From Rhizobiales bacterium 65-79 (GTDB lineage: Bacteria; Pseudomonadota; Alphaproteobacteria; Rhizobiales; Rhizobiaceae): a DNA stretch of 64,000 bases. Below, piece by piece: positions 1 to 7,907 of this stretch. Position 1 is the first letter of the stretch. Every line of letters begins with the position of its first letter. The stretch covers positions 31,527 through 95,526 of the forward strand of contig MKRJ01000020.1 in the NCBI GenBank assembly GCA_001896885.1, read 5' to 3'. The position numbers were made by a program, and so were the translations under genes. The notes under the pieces were generated by a model. The model was not told the origin of the DNA, did not search any database, and saw only the letters and a list, made by a program, of their open reading frames with translations.

Positions 1-517
1 CCACGCCGCCATGGTAGCAGCCGGAGAAGACAAGCACCTTGGCGCGGCCGGTCACCATGCGGGCAATGCGGATCCCGCCACGGTTGGCGTCGGTGGCCGA
101 GGTGGTGAACGTCCAGTAGGGCAGTCCGAAGCGGCGCGTTAGCTCCGCGCCGACCCAAAGGCTGTCCTCGGTCGGCAGCATCATGGTTGCGCCGCGTTCC
201 AGTTGGCGGGCTGCCGCGCGCGTCACCGCCTCCGGCCCATGGCCACACATGCCGCCCGTGTCGCCCAGGCAGAAATCGACGTAGTCGTGCCCGTCGATAT
301 CGCGGATATGGGCACCCTTCGCCTCGGCCGCATAGACGGGAAAGCCGCCGGCCCAGCGCCGCATCCAATGCGACGGCGCGCCATAGAGGAAATGCTCCTG
401 CCCCGTCTTCCAGGCTGCCTCCGATTTCAGATGCGTCAGGCGAAAACGCTCCTGCTCGCGGTCGAGCAGGGTCTCCACGGCCGTGGGGCGCGGATGAATG
501 GCGGCGGCGGCCGTCAA
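1..517 (-). CDS. Class III PLP-dependent aminotransferase, N-terminal part (runs off left edge)
   Basis: Translating the minus strand gives about 172 residues of a class III (glutamate-1-semialdehyde aminomutase-like) aminotransferase. The readable part includes GGFPVYAAEAKGAHIRDIDG, then YVDFCLGDTGGMCGHGPEAV, then TTSATDANRGGIRIAR and the HGG loop SGCYHGGV, the usual N-terminal order in this fold. The Lys that binds PLP lies beyond the window. I place the start at a TTG (517-515) because GGAGG at 531-527 sits nine bases upstream and no in-frame ATG lies near. It is divergent from the IclR gene at 675, which probably controls it. The substrate cannot be told from this part; amino-acid or amine transamination or isomerisation fits the family. 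Confidence 0.8.
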   Translation of the reverse strand, partial: MTAAAAIHPRPTAVETLLDREQERFRLTHLKSEAAWKTGQEHFLYGAPSHWMRRWAGGFPVYAAEAKGAHIRDIDGHDYVDFCLGDTGGMCGHGPEAVTRAAARQLERGATMMLPTEDSLWVGAELTRRFGLPYWTFTTSATDANRGGIRIARMVTGRAKVLVFSGCYHGGV

Positions 518-568
518 GACTTGTAACCTCCCGATCCTCACGCCTAGCGGCGTCTTTGTTCCCGTCCT

Positions 569-587
569 AGGTTCATTATTCGAACCT
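569..587. promoter_or_regulatory. Inverted repeat in aminotransferase/IclR intergenic region
   Basis: AGGTTC and GAACCT form a perfect six-base inverted repeat with a seven-base AT-rich spacer. It lies about 52 bases upstream of the aminotransferase start and 88 upstream of the IclR gene. The core CATTATTCG recurs at 3054-3062 in the next divergent pair (aldehyde dehydrogenase/IclR). A role as an IclR operator is inferred. Confidence 0.45.
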
Positions 588-636
588 CTGTTTTATATGT
601 TATAGCCAGACTGCAAGCCGGATCGGTGATTGTCAA

Positions 637-656
637 GTTAATTCACACGCGAACTA
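637..656. promoter_or_regulatory. Copy A of a shared 20-base pseudopalindrome (IclR upstream region)
   Basis: It matches TAnTTCnCnnGnnAAnTA without gaps to sites at 3111-3130 and 7854-7873. The dyad axis is in the centre (TA/TA, TT/AA and C/G pair across it). It ends 18 bases before the IclR start, so a protein bound here would cover the promoter or start region. Autoregulation is inferred. Confidence 0.5.
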
Positions 657-674
657 TCTTGGAACGGAAGAGAA

Positions 675-1472
675 ATGAGCACTGTTGGAAAAGCCGTCTC
701 CCTGCTGGAACTGTTCACGCTCGCGGAACCGGAAATCGGCCTGTCCGAACTTGCCCGCAACGCCGGCCTCGACAAGGCGACCACGCGCCGCCTGCTCGTG
801 GCGCTGATAAACGGGCGGCTGGTCGAACAGGAACCTCGAAGCCGCCGCTACCGGCTCGGCGCGGGGCTGTCGCGTCTCGCGCGCATTCGCGATGCTCATT
901 TTCCGTTCGTGCGGGTTGCCGCGCCTGTCGCGCGGGCGCTGGCGCTCGAAACGGGCGAGACGGTGCATGTTTCCGAGTTCAGCGCCGGCGCATTGCTCAC
1001 GGTGGATGTGGCGCTTTCCGCCAAGGCCAACCGTGTCAATGTCGATGTCGGGCAGGTGCTGCCGCTGCACGGCACCGCGTCGGGCATCGCCTTTCTCAGT
1101 GCCTGCGACGGGGCGGCCGCCGATGCCTATCTTGGCGGACCGCTGGACAAATTCACGCCGCACACGGTCGCCAGTCGCGAGGGCGTCATGGAGGCGGTGC
1201 GCGCCGCGGCCGCACATGGCTATTCGCGCAGCGCCCAGGGCTACGAGGAAGGCGTCCATAGCGTTGCGGCCCCCATATTCGGCGCAGACGGCCGCGCCAT
1301 CGGCACGCTGGCGGTCGCCTCGCCGGTTTCGCGCATCGACGACGCGGTTGCGGTGCGTCAGGGCGAAGCGGCCGTCCGCGCGGCCCGGGAGATCTCGGCG
1401 GGGCTCGGCGGCGAGGTGGCCAGGCTTGGGACAGGCTCGGAACGTGCGAACTTCATTCTTAGCGGAAACTGA
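675..1472 (+). CDS. IclR family transcriptional regulator (first copy)
   Basis: 265 residues, normal for IclR regulators. The N-terminal winged helix-turn-helix covers roughly residues 5-65 (SLLELFTLAEPEIGLSELAR, DKATTRRLLVALINGRLVEQ). The C-terminal effector domain follows, with the family signature ASGIAFLSA in the middle and GYSRSAQGYEEGVHSVAAPIFG near the end. The start ATG has a short purine-rich stretch (GGAAGAGAA) before it. The gene faces away from the partial aminotransferase and reads towards the aldehyde dehydrogenase tail, leaving a 10-base gap. It closely resembles the second IclR gene at 3153, including the linker and the GYSxGxQGxEEGV motif, so the two look like paralogues. Effector and targets are unknown; the neighbouring aminotransferase is the likeliest target. 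Confidence 0.92.
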   Translation: MSTVGKAVSLLELFTLAEPEIGLSELARNAGLDKATTRRLLVALINGRLVEQEPRSRRYRLGAGLSRLARIRDAHFPFVRVAAPVARALALETGETVHVSEFSAGALLTVDVALSAKANRVNVDVGQVLPLHGTASGIAFLSACDGAAADAYLGGPLDKFTPHTVASREGVMEAVRAAAAHGYSRSAQGYEEGVHSVAAPIFGADGRAIGTLAVASPVSRIDDAVAVRQGEAAVRAAREISAGLGGEVARLGTGSERANFILSGN

Positions 1473-1482
1473 CGCACCCAAC

Positions 1483-2976
1483 CTAGCGATTAGCCAGCGA
1501 AATCCACGCCGTCTTCAAATCGGTGTACTTGTCGAAGGCGTGAAGCGACTTGTCGCGGCCGAAGCCGGATTGACCGAAGCCGCCAAGCGGCACCGTCAAA
1601 TCCGCTCCGCCATAGGTGTTGACGTGGACGACGCCGGCGCGGACCGCGCGAACCATGCGGTGCGCCGTCGCAAGGTTCGATGTCCAGACGGCCGAGGCCA
1701 GTCCATAGACGGTCGAATTGGCGAGCCTTGCGGCTTCCGCCTCGTCATCGAAGGAGGTGACGGCGAGCACCGGGCCGAAGACCTCTTCCCGCGCCAGCTT
1801 CATTTCCGGCCGCACGCGATCGAAGACGGTCGGCTCCATGTAGAAGCCGCCGGTCTCCTCCAGAATGCGTGCGCCGCCCGTGACCAGCGACGCGCCCTCC
1901 TCGCGCGCCGCGGCGACATGGTCGAGGTTCTTGTCCAGTTGCACGGCGCTGGTGATCGCGCCGATGTCCGATTCCAGGTCGAGCGGATCGCCGACCCTCA
2001 GCTTTTCCGTCGCGGCGACGAGCTTTTCCATGAACGCATCATGGATAGACGACTGCACCAGAAGCCTGGAGCCGGCGACGCAGACCTGGCCGGAATTTCG
2101 GAAGATGCCGAAGGCGGAGACCTTCGCGGCGAGATCGAGGTCCGGGGCGTCAGCGAAGACGATATTCGGCGACTTGCCGCCGAGTTCCAGATGAACGCGC
2201 TTCAGGTTCGAGCGGGCGGAATATTCGAGAAGCCGCCGCCCCACCGCACCCGAACCGGTGAAGGCCAGTGCGTCGACGTCCATGTGGAGCCCCAGCGCCT
2301 CGCCGGCGACCGCACCGCGCCCAGTCACGATGTTGAGCACGCCTTCGGGAATGCCGGCTTCCGCTGCAAGCTGCCCGAGCCGCAGCAAGGCGAGCGATGC
2401 CGCCTCCGCCGGCTTCAGCACAACGGAATTGCCCGCCGCGAGCGCCGGCGCCAGCTTCCAGGCGCCGATCATCATCGGGAAATTCCACGGCACGATCGCC
2501 GCCACCACGCCGAGCGGCTCGCGATGGATCAGCCCCAGCACGTCCGACGGCGTCGGGGCGATCTCGCCATAGACCTTGTCGATCGCCTCGGCGTAGTAGC
2601 GGAAGGTGGCTGCCGCCGAGAGCGGCTCGGCCTTGTAGGCCATGCTGATCTCCGTGCCGTTGTCGCGCACGCCGAGAACGGCAAGTTCGAGCGCGTCCCG
2701 CTCGATGAGGTCCGCGAGCTTCGACAGCGCCTTCTTGCGCGTGGCCGGCGCGGCGCGCGACCATGAACCCTTCTCGAACGCGGCGCGCGCCGCGACGACG
2801 GCGCGGTGCACATCCTCGGGGCCGGCATCGGGAATGGCGCCGATCGTTCTCCCGTCTATCGGGCTTGTCACATCGAGCGTCGCGCCGCCGGCAGCCGGCA
2901 CGCCGCGTCCGCCGATCCAAAGCACCTGCTCCGGGACGGGTTCGACGCGAAGGCGATCGATCGCCGGTTGGTCCAT
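1483..2976 (-). CDS. NAD(P)-dependent aldehyde dehydrogenase (PuuC/gamma-aminobutyraldehyde dehydrogenase-like)
   Basis: 497 residues from the chosen ATG (2976), which has GGAGG seven bases upstream; the longer open frame to 3090 has no such site. The full aldehyde dehydrogenase layout is visible: the cofactor segment VPWNFPMMIGAWKLAPALAAGN, the loop FTGSGAVGRRLL, the general-base motif LELGGKSPN (Glu) and the catalytic cysteine in NSGQVCVAGSR. EEVFGPVLAV and GGFGQSGFGRDKS follow near the C terminus. The sequence resembles enzymes oxidising amino-aldehydes from polyamine or amine breakdown. Together with the two class III aminotransferases nearby this suggests transaminate-then-oxidise catabolism of an amine; the substrate is an inference. 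It is divergent from the second IclR gene, its probable regulator. Confidence 0.9.
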   Translation of the reverse strand: MDQPAIDRLRVEPVPEQVLWIGGRGVPAAGGATLDVTSPIDGRTIGAIPDAGPEDVHRAVVAARAAFEKGSWSRAAPATRKKALSKLADLIERDALELAVLGVRDNGTEISMAYKAEPLSAAATFRYYAEAIDKVYGEIAPTPSDVLGLIHREPLGVVAAIVPWNFPMMIGAWKLAPALAAGNSVVLKPAEAASLALLRLGQLAAEAGIPEGVLNIVTGRGAVAGEALGLHMDVDALAFTGSGAVGRRLLEYSARSNLKRVHLELGGKSPNIVFADAPDLDLAAKVSAFGIFRNSGQVCVAGSRLLVQSSIHDAFMEKLVAATEKLRVGDPLDLESDIGAITSAVQLDKNLDHVAAAREEGASLVTGGARILEETGGFYMEPTVFDRVRPEMKLAREEVFGPVLAVTSFDDEAEAARLANSTVYGLASAVWTSNLATAHRMVRAVRAGVVHVNTYGGADLTVPLGGFGQSGFGRDKSLHAFDKYTDLKTAWISLANR

Positions 2977-3056
2977 TTTCCCCTCCATCGGAGTTGGTCG
3001 CGCGGGTGGGACAAACACCCCGTATCTGCGAGCGGACAGCGCCTTTGTCATTTCAT

Positions 3057-3079
3057 TATTCGGAACGATATTTCGAATA
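3057..3079. promoter_or_regulatory. Inverted repeat between aldehyde dehydrogenase and second IclR gene
   Basis: TATTCG and CGAATA form a perfect inverted repeat with an 11-base spacer, 80-100 bases upstream of the aldehyde dehydrogenase start. Its left arm shares CATTATTCG with the repeat at 569-587. It is a candidate operator or part of the aldehyde dehydrogenase promoter; no binding protein can be named from sequence. Confidence 0.45.
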
Positions 3080-3110
3080 TAGACTTGCAAAGGACAAGGA
3101 CTCCTGTCAA

Positions 3111-3130
3111 GTTATTTCGCACGTTAAGTA
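3111..3130. promoter_or_regulatory. Copy B of the shared 20-base pseudopalindrome
   Basis: This ungapped match to the 637-656 and 7854-7873 sites lies 22 bases before the second IclR start. In copies A and B the preceding bases are also the same (TGTCAAG), so the two IclR promoters appear related by duplication. Confidence 0.5.
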
Positions 3131-3152
3131 AAAGCCAGAGAAACGAAGACAT

Positions 3153-3923
3153 ATGGGCACGGTGAGCAAAGCCGTTTCGCTCCTGGAAATGCTGGGCTCC
3201 GGCGTGCCGGAAATCGCGCTGGCCGAGCTTGCCCGGGGCGCGGGCTTCGACAAGGCGACGACACGCCGGCTGCTCGTTTCGCTGATCGAACATGGTCTGG
3301 TGGAGCAGGACGAGTCGAGCCGGCTCTACCGGCTGGGCGCCGGCATAGCGCGGCTGGCGCTCATGCGCGAAGCCCAGTTCCCGTTCCTGCGCACCGGCGC
3401 TCCGGCGATCGAGCGGCTGGCGGCGCAGACGGAAGAGACCGTGCACCTGTCCGAATATTCCAGGCGCGGCCTGATCTCCGTCCATGTCGTGGAATCGACG
3501 AAGGCCAACCGCGTCAGCGTGCCGCTCGGCGAGGTCCTGCCGCTCCACGCCACCGCCTCGGGCATCGCGTTTCTCGCCTTCGCCGACGACGGCGTTCGCG
3601 AAGCGGCATTGGCCGGACCGTTCCCCGCTTTCACGCCGTTCACCGTATCGGACCGGGCCACGCTGGCCGCGAATGCCGCCGCCGCCCGGGCCCGTGGCTA
3701 TTCGGTCGGTTCGCAGGGTTTTGAGGAAGGAGTAGAGAGCGTCGCCGCCCCGATCATGGGTGCGAGCGGCTTCGCCATCGGCACCGTCGCGATCGCGGCC
3801 CCGCGGGCGCGGATCCGTCAAGGCGACATCGAGCGCTACGGCCTCGCCGCCGTCGAGGCGGCGCGCGATATCGGCGACCGGCTCGCCGGCCGGTCAAGGG
3901 CGGCTGAACGCAAGCGGGCGTGA
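3153..3923 (+). CDS. IclR family transcriptional regulator (second copy)
   Basis: 256 residues with the same two domains as the first IclR protein. The helix-turn-helix is near residues 5-65 (SLLEMLGSGVPEIALAELAR, DKATTRRLLVSLIEHGLVEQ). The effector-binding domain follows, with TASGIAFLAFADD and GYSVGSQGFEEGVESVAAPIMG. The start ATG has only a weak purine stretch upstream. It is divergent from the aldehyde dehydrogenase and 37 bases upstream of the UPF0261-like gene, so it may be co-transcribed with the three genes after it. The regulated substrate is unknown. Similarity to the first copy makes cross-regulation possible. Confidence 0.92.
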   Translation: MGTVSKAVSLLEMLGSGVPEIALAELARGAGFDKATTRRLLVSLIEHGLVEQDESSRLYRLGAGIARLALMREAQFPFLRTGAPAIERLAAQTEETVHLSEYSRRGLISVHVVESTKANRVSVPLGEVLPLHATASGIAFLAFADDGVREAALAGPFPAFTPFTVSDRATLAANAAAARARGYSVGSQGFEEGVESVAAPIMGASGFAIGTVAIAAPRARIRQGDIERYGLAAVEAARDIGDRLAGRSRAAERKRA

Positions 3924-3960
3924 TCGCCGCAGCCCAAGGGAACCAGGGAGAAACGAGATC

Positions 3961-5223
3961 GTGAAGGAAAATCCGCGCATCCTGGTGATCGGAACCGGCG
4001 ACACCAAGGCCGACGAACTGAGCTTCATGCGCGAGCGCATCGAAGCGGTCGGCGGCGTCGCGGTCATGATGGATGTCAGCGTACTCGGCGATCCGCCCTA
4101 CCCCTTGGCGCACGACCGCCATGCGGTCGCAAGGGCGGCCCGTTCCACCATCGAGAAGATCGCCGCCAGCGGCGACGAGAACTCCGCCATGACGCTGATG
4201 GCCGAGGGAGCCGCGTCCCTTGCCCGGACCCTGCACGAGGCCGGCGAGATCGACGGCATGATCGCGCTCGGCGGCACGATGGGCACCGACCTGGCGCTCG
4301 ACGTGGCCCTGGCGCTGCCGCTCGGCGTCCCGAAATTCGTCGTCTCGACCATCGCCTATTCGCATCTGGTGCCGCCGGAGCGCATCGCCACGGATCTGAT
4401 GATGATCCTGTGGGCGGGCGGGCTTTACGGGCTGAACGCCACCTGCCGGGCGGTGCTGTCGCAGGCCTGCGGCGCGGTCGTGGGCGCGGCGCGAGCCGCC
4501 CTGCCCCCCGACGCCGCCCGTCCGGTGATCGGCATGAGTTCGCTGGGCAAGAGCTGCCTCGGCTATATGGTGGCGCTGAAGCCGGAACTGGAGCGGCGCG
4601 GCTACGAAGTCGTCGTCTTCCACACCACCGGAATGGGCGGAAGGGCGCTCGAGGCGATCGCCGCCCAGCGCGGCTTTGCCGCCGTGCTCGATTTTTCGCT
4701 GCAGGAACTCGCCAACCAGCACACCGGTTCGGTGGTGAACTCCGGCGCCGACCGGCTGGAGAATGCCGGGCGCGCCGGCATCCCGCAGATCGTGGCGCCC
4801 GGCGCGATCGACATGGTCGATTTCCCTACATGGCAGGAAGTGCCGGGCCGCTTCGCCGGCCGGCCCTACCACGCCCACAACCGCCTGCTCGCCTCGGTCA
4901 CGTCGGACGCCGCGACGCGCCGCGAGATCGCCCGGGCGATCAGCGGGAAGCTCGGCTCGGCCACGGGACCCGTCGCCTTCATCCTGCCGGCCGGCGGCAT
5001 CCAGCAATGGGACCGGGAAGGCGAACCGCTGCACGAGCCGGAAGCGCTCGCGGCCTTTGTCGAGGCGATGCGCGCCAGCGTGCCGGCCAAGGTCGAAATG
5101 CACGAGATCGCCGCTCATATCAACGACGCCGACTTCGCTGCCAAGGCGCTGGAGATATTCGACCGCTGGGTGGCCGAAGGCGTCATCCCGCCCGGAAAGC
5201 CCAGGGATCGCGAAGCGGCATGA
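3961..5223 (+). CDS. Tm-1-like ATP-binding domain protein (UPF0261 family)
   Basis: 420 residues starting at GTG, with AGGGAG about ten bases upstream. The N terminus ILVIGTGDTKADELSFM and the later MIALGGTMGTDLAL, SMSSLGKSCLGYM-type and FHTTGMGGRALEAI motifs are typical of the UPF0261/Tm-1 N-terminal domain, named after the tomato virus-resistance protein Tm-1. In many bacteria this gene is next to a TIM-barrel (phosphoenolpyruvate-hydrolase-like) gene that matches the rest of Tm-1. No such partner is present here; a HAD hydrolase follows instead, overlapping the stop codon by four bases (ATGA). The biochemical role is not established. Coupling to the HAD and aminotransferase genes suggests metabolism of a small phosphorylated or amino compound, which is speculative. 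Confidence 0.85.
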   Translation: MKENPRILVIGTGDTKADELSFMRERIEAVGGVAVMMDVSVLGDPPYPLAHDRHAVARAARSTIEKIAASGDENSAMTLMAEGAASLARTLHEAGEIDGMIALGGTMGTDLALDVALALPLGVPKFVVSTIAYSHLVPPERIATDLMMILWAGGLYGLNATCRAVLSQACGAVVGAARAALPPDAARPVIGMSSLGKSCLGYMVALKPELERRGYEVVVFHTTGMGGRALEAIAAQRGFAAVLDFSLQELANQHTGSVVNSGADRLENAGRAGIPQIVAPGAIDMVDFPTWQEVPGRFAGRPYHAHNRLLASVTSDAATRREIARAISGKLGSATGPVAFILPAGGIQQWDREGEPLHEPEALAAFVEAMRASVPAKVEMHEIAAHINDADFAAKALEIFDRWVAEGVIPPGKPRDREAA

Positions 5224-5888
5224 ACACGGCTCCACCGCAGGCGCTGGTGCTCGATTTCGGCGGCGTGGTCACCAAAACGCTGTTCGAGACGCATCCGCTA
5301 ACCGAACGGGCGCTCGGCCTGACGCCGGGAACGCTGACCTGGCGCGGTCCATTCCAACCCGCCACCGACCCGCTATGGCGGGCCATGCAGGCGGACGAGA
5401 TCAGCGAGCGCGACTACTGGAAGACGCGCACGCGGGAGGTCGGCCAGCTGCTGGGCGAGGAATGGCGCGATATGTCGACCTTCGTACGCCGCGCCCGTGG
5501 CGCCGACCCGCAGGCGATCGTGCGACCGGAAGCGGACCGCGCCATCCACGCCGCGCACGCCGCCGGTATCCGCCTCGCCATCCTCTCCAACGAACTCGAC
5601 CTCTTCTACGGCGCCGATTTTCGAGAGCGCCTGCGCCTGCTCTCCCTGTTCGAAGCCATCGTCGACGCCACCTACACCTGCATCCTCAAGCCCGATCCCC
5701 GCGCCTATCAGGCGGTTTGCGAGGCTTTGGACCTGCCGGCGGGAGCCTGCATCTTCGTCGACGACCAGAAACGCAACATCGAAGGCGCCCTGACGGCCGG
5801 CATGCGTGCGGTGCATTTCGACGTCCGCGATCCTTCGCGAAGCTATGCCGAGACTCTTCGCCCTTTCGGGCTCGCCATTCCATCCTGA
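5220..5888 (+). CDS. HAD superfamily hydrolase
   Basis: 222 residues starting at the ATG that overlaps the previous stop. HAD motif I reads LVLDFGGVVTK, with Asp as nucleophile; the second Asp of the usual DxD is replaced by a Gly (DFGG), as in many HAD-IA proteins annotated as epoxide-hydrolase- or phosphatase-like. Motif II is LAILSNELDLF, and motifs III/IV are KPDPRAYQAVCEALDL followed by CIFVDDQKRNIEGA. The helical cap lies between motifs I and II. A small phosphorylated metabolite is the expected substrate, but haloacid-dehalogenase-type chemistry is not excluded. It is translationally coupled to the UPF0261-like gene and 22 bases upstream of the aminotransferase. Confidence 0.85.
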   Translation: MNTAPPQALVLDFGGVVTKTLFETHPLTERALGLTPGTLTWRGPFQPATDPLWRAMQADEISERDYWKTRTREVGQLLGEEWRDMSTFVRRARGADPQAIVRPEADRAIHAAHAAGIRLAILSNELDLFYGADFRERLRLLSLFEAIVDATYTCILKPDPRAYQAVCEALDLPAGACIFVDDQKRNIEGALTAGMRAVHFDVRDPSRSYAETLRPFGLAIPS

Positions 5889-5910
5889 TCGGATATCCGG
5901 AGTACCTGCC

Positions 5911-7263
5911 ATGCGCGACATCAATTTCCTGAGCGAAAACAACGCCAAGCCGATCTGGCATCCGATGGCGCATCCGGCGGAGATGCGAGCCTCGCCGCCG
6001 CGCATCGTCATGAAAGGCGAAGGCGCGATGGTGACGGATATCGAGGGTCGCACCGTGCTGGACGCGGTCGGCGGGCTGTGGAACGTCAATCTCGGCTATA
6101 GCTGCGAGCCGATCAAACGGGCGATCGCCGCCCAACTCGACGCCCTGCCCTACTATTCAGGCTTCCGCGGCACGTCGACCGGTCCCTCCATCGAGCTTGC
6201 CTACGAGCTCACGCAATGGTTCCAGCCGGAGGGCATGGTGCGCGCCTTTTTCACCTCCGGCGGCTCGGACTCGGTGGAGACGGCGCTCAGACTGGCGCGG
6301 CAATACTGGAAGATCCGCGGGCAAGGCGACCGGACGAAGTTCCTGGCGCTGAAGAAAGGCTATCACGGCACCCATTTCGGCGGCGCCTCGGTCAACGGCA
6401 ATGCCAATTTCCGCCGCAACTACGAGCCGCTCCTGCCCGGCGTCTTCCACACGCCGGCGCCCTCGACCTACCGCAACCCATACGACGAGACCGATCCGGC
6501 AAGGCTGGCGAAACTCTGCGCGCGCGCCATCGAGGAGGAGATCGCGTTCCAGGGCGCCGACACCATCGCCGCCTTCATCATGGAGCCGGTGCTGGGTGCC
6601 GGCGGCGTCATCGTCCCGCACGAGACGTTCATGCCGCTCGTGCGCGAGATATGCGACCGCCACGGCATATTGCTCATCGCCGACGAGGTGGTAACCGGCT
6701 TCGGCAGAACCGGCGCCTGGTCGGGATCGCGGCTATGGGGCGTGCGGCCCGACTTCATGACCATGGCCAAAGCGATCACCTCCGGCTATTTCCCGCTCGG
6801 CGCCACCCTGATCTCCGCCAAGGTGGCGGAGGCGTTCGAGGCGGACAAGACCACCTTCGGCGCCATCGGCCACGGCTATACCTATTCCGGCCATCCGGTG
6901 GGCTGCGCAGCCGCGCTGGAAGCACTTGCCGAAACGAAACGGCTCGCACTCAACGAGAACGCGGCGGCGCGCGGCGGCGAGCTCGAGAAGGCGCTCGAGC
7001 TGCTGAAGGCCAGGCATGCGCTGGTCGGCGATGTGCGCGGCAAGGGGTTGATGGCGGCGCTGGAACTGGTCTCGAACCGGGAAGCGAAGATACCCGCCGA
7101 CAAGAAGACGATGGCGAAAGTCGCCGACGCCGCCTACGAAGCCGGCGTCATGCTGCGGGTATCGGGCAACACCATCATCCTGTCGCCGCCGCTGATCGTC
7201 ACCTCCGCCGATATCGATAAGATCGCGGAAGGGCTCGATGCGGGGCTGGAGGCGGCGAGGTGA
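5911..7263 (+). CDS. Class III PLP-dependent aminotransferase (omega-amino acid:pyruvate type)
   Basis: 450 residues from ATG 5911. The open frame extends upstream, but the conserved N terminus INFLSENNAKPIWHPMAHP begins here and the longer frame overlaps the HAD gene. Visible features are LDAVGGLWNVNLGY, the PLP phosphate loop FFTSGGSDSVETALRLAR, YHGTHFGG, the active-site EPVLGAGGVI and DEVVTGFGRTG, and the Schiff-base lysine in MTMAKAITSGYFPLGA. These fit enzymes transferring omega-amino groups (beta-alanine, taurine, polyamine derivatives) to pyruvate. It is last in the IclR/UPF0261/HAD operon and convergent with hpaR, 21 bases away. The aldehyde it would form could be the substrate of the aldehyde dehydrogenase at 1483. 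Confidence 0.9.
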   Translation: MRDINFLSENNAKPIWHPMAHPAEMRASPPRIVMKGEGAMVTDIEGRTVLDAVGGLWNVNLGYSCEPIKRAIAAQLDALPYYSGFRGTSTGPSIELAYELTQWFQPEGMVRAFFTSGGSDSVETALRLARQYWKIRGQGDRTKFLALKKGYHGTHFGGASVNGNANFRRNYEPLLPGVFHTPAPSTYRNPYDETDPARLAKLCARAIEEEIAFQGADTIAAFIMEPVLGAGGVIVPHETFMPLVREICDRHGILLIADEVVTGFGRTGAWSGSRLWGVRPDFMTMAKAITSGYFPLGATLISAKVAEAFEADKTTFGAIGHGYTYSGHPVGCAAALEALAETKRLALNENAAARGGELEKALELLKARHALVGDVRGKGLMAALELVSNREAKIPADKKTMAKVADAAYEAGVMLRVSGNTIILSPPLIVTSADIDKIAEGLDAGLEAAR

Positions 7264-7284
7264 TGCCGCCGGTTTCGCCGAAGC

Positions 7285-7725
7285 CTATCGACCCTCGGAG
7301 GATTCCGACAGGATCAGGCGCTCCAGCATGTCGAGCAGCTTCTGGTGCTGCTCGGCGCCGTAGCGCTTCTCGATAGCATCGTAGATGGCGATGCGCTCGG
7401 GCGTCAGTTCCTCGATCAGCGCCTGCCCGGCGGCGGTGACGGCAAGACGCGTGCGCCGGCCATCGTCCTTGACCCTGCCGCGGGAGATGAACTTGCGCTC
7501 CTCCATCGCCTTGATGATGCGGGTGAGGCTGGGCGGCAGGATGGAGGCCTGCTTGGCCAGCTCGGTCGCCTCCAGAGGGCCCGCCTCCGCCAGGACGCGC
7601 AGCACGCGCCACTGCTGCTCGGTGATGTCGTGGCGCGCCAGCATGGGCCGGAAACGCGCCATCACGATTTCGCGGGCGCGAAGCAGGGCCATCGGCAGGG
7701 AGCGGCGTGTACTGGGCGGCAGCAA
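7285..7725 (-). CDS. hpaR: Homoprotocatechuate operon regulator, MarR family
   Basis: 146 residues with the MarR winged helix fold. MALLRAREIVMARFRPMLARHDITEQQWRVLRVL is the typical HpaR beginning, followed by the recognition region QASILPPSLTRIIKAMEERKFI and the wing GRVKDDGRRTRLAVT. I start it at a TTG (7725) because GGAG stands seven bases before it; an internal ATG (residue 12) is the alternative. HpaR in enteric bacteria represses the meta-cleavage operon and is released by aromatic pathway compounds. The gene lies divergent to hpaF, and their shared gap holds a palindrome and a good promoter, which supports the same arrangement here. Confidence 0.92.
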   Translation of the reverse strand: MLPPSTRRSLPMALLRAREIVMARFRPMLARHDITEQQWRVLRVLAEAGPLEATELAKQASILPPSLTRIIKAMEERKFISRGRVKDDGRRTRLAVTAAGQALIEELTPERIAIYDAIEKRYGAEQHQKLLDMLERLILSESSEGR

Positions 7726-7833
7726 ATCGGTCTCCGGAATATCCCCTCGGCCATATGGGCCAGCCCGCTATATCCGCGATTTTTCCCGGTCGGTAAATCC
7801 CGCCTTCGCAATGGGGAAATTCCCGTCCCGAGC

Positions 7834-7861
7834 TTGACAAGCCTGCAACGAAATGTAATTC
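7834..7861 (+). promoter_or_regulatory. Candidate sigma-70 promoter for hpaFEDGH
   Basis: TTGACA (7834-7839) is followed after 16 bases by TAATTC (7856-7861). The first transcribed base would lie about 40 bases before the hpaF start. The -10 element overlaps the palindrome at 7854-7873, a layout expected for repression. Confidence 0.6.
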
Positions 7862-7873
7862 ACGTGTTAATTA
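7854..7873. promoter_or_regulatory. Copy C of the shared 20-base pseudopalindrome; probable HpaR operator
   Basis: It has the same TAnTTCnCnnGnnAAnTA pattern as 637-656 and 3111-3130, with a CACGTG centre. It covers the -10 box of the hpaF promoter. HpaR is the obvious local candidate. The match to sites before two IclR genes is unexplained. Confidence 0.55.
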
Positions 7874-7907
7874 AAATCAATCGGCGCGAAGCCTTCGGAG
7901 GAACACC

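Noticed and set aside
892..2766. Long plus-strand open frame (624 codons)
   Set aside because: It is Arg/Pro-rich, lacks family motifs and runs through the IclR gene and the antisense strand of the aldehyde dehydrogenase; a GC-rich shadow frame.
5806..5910. Upstream extension of the second aminotransferase
   Set aside because: The extra 35 codons lie inside the HAD gene and are not family-like; ATG 5911 starts the conserved part.
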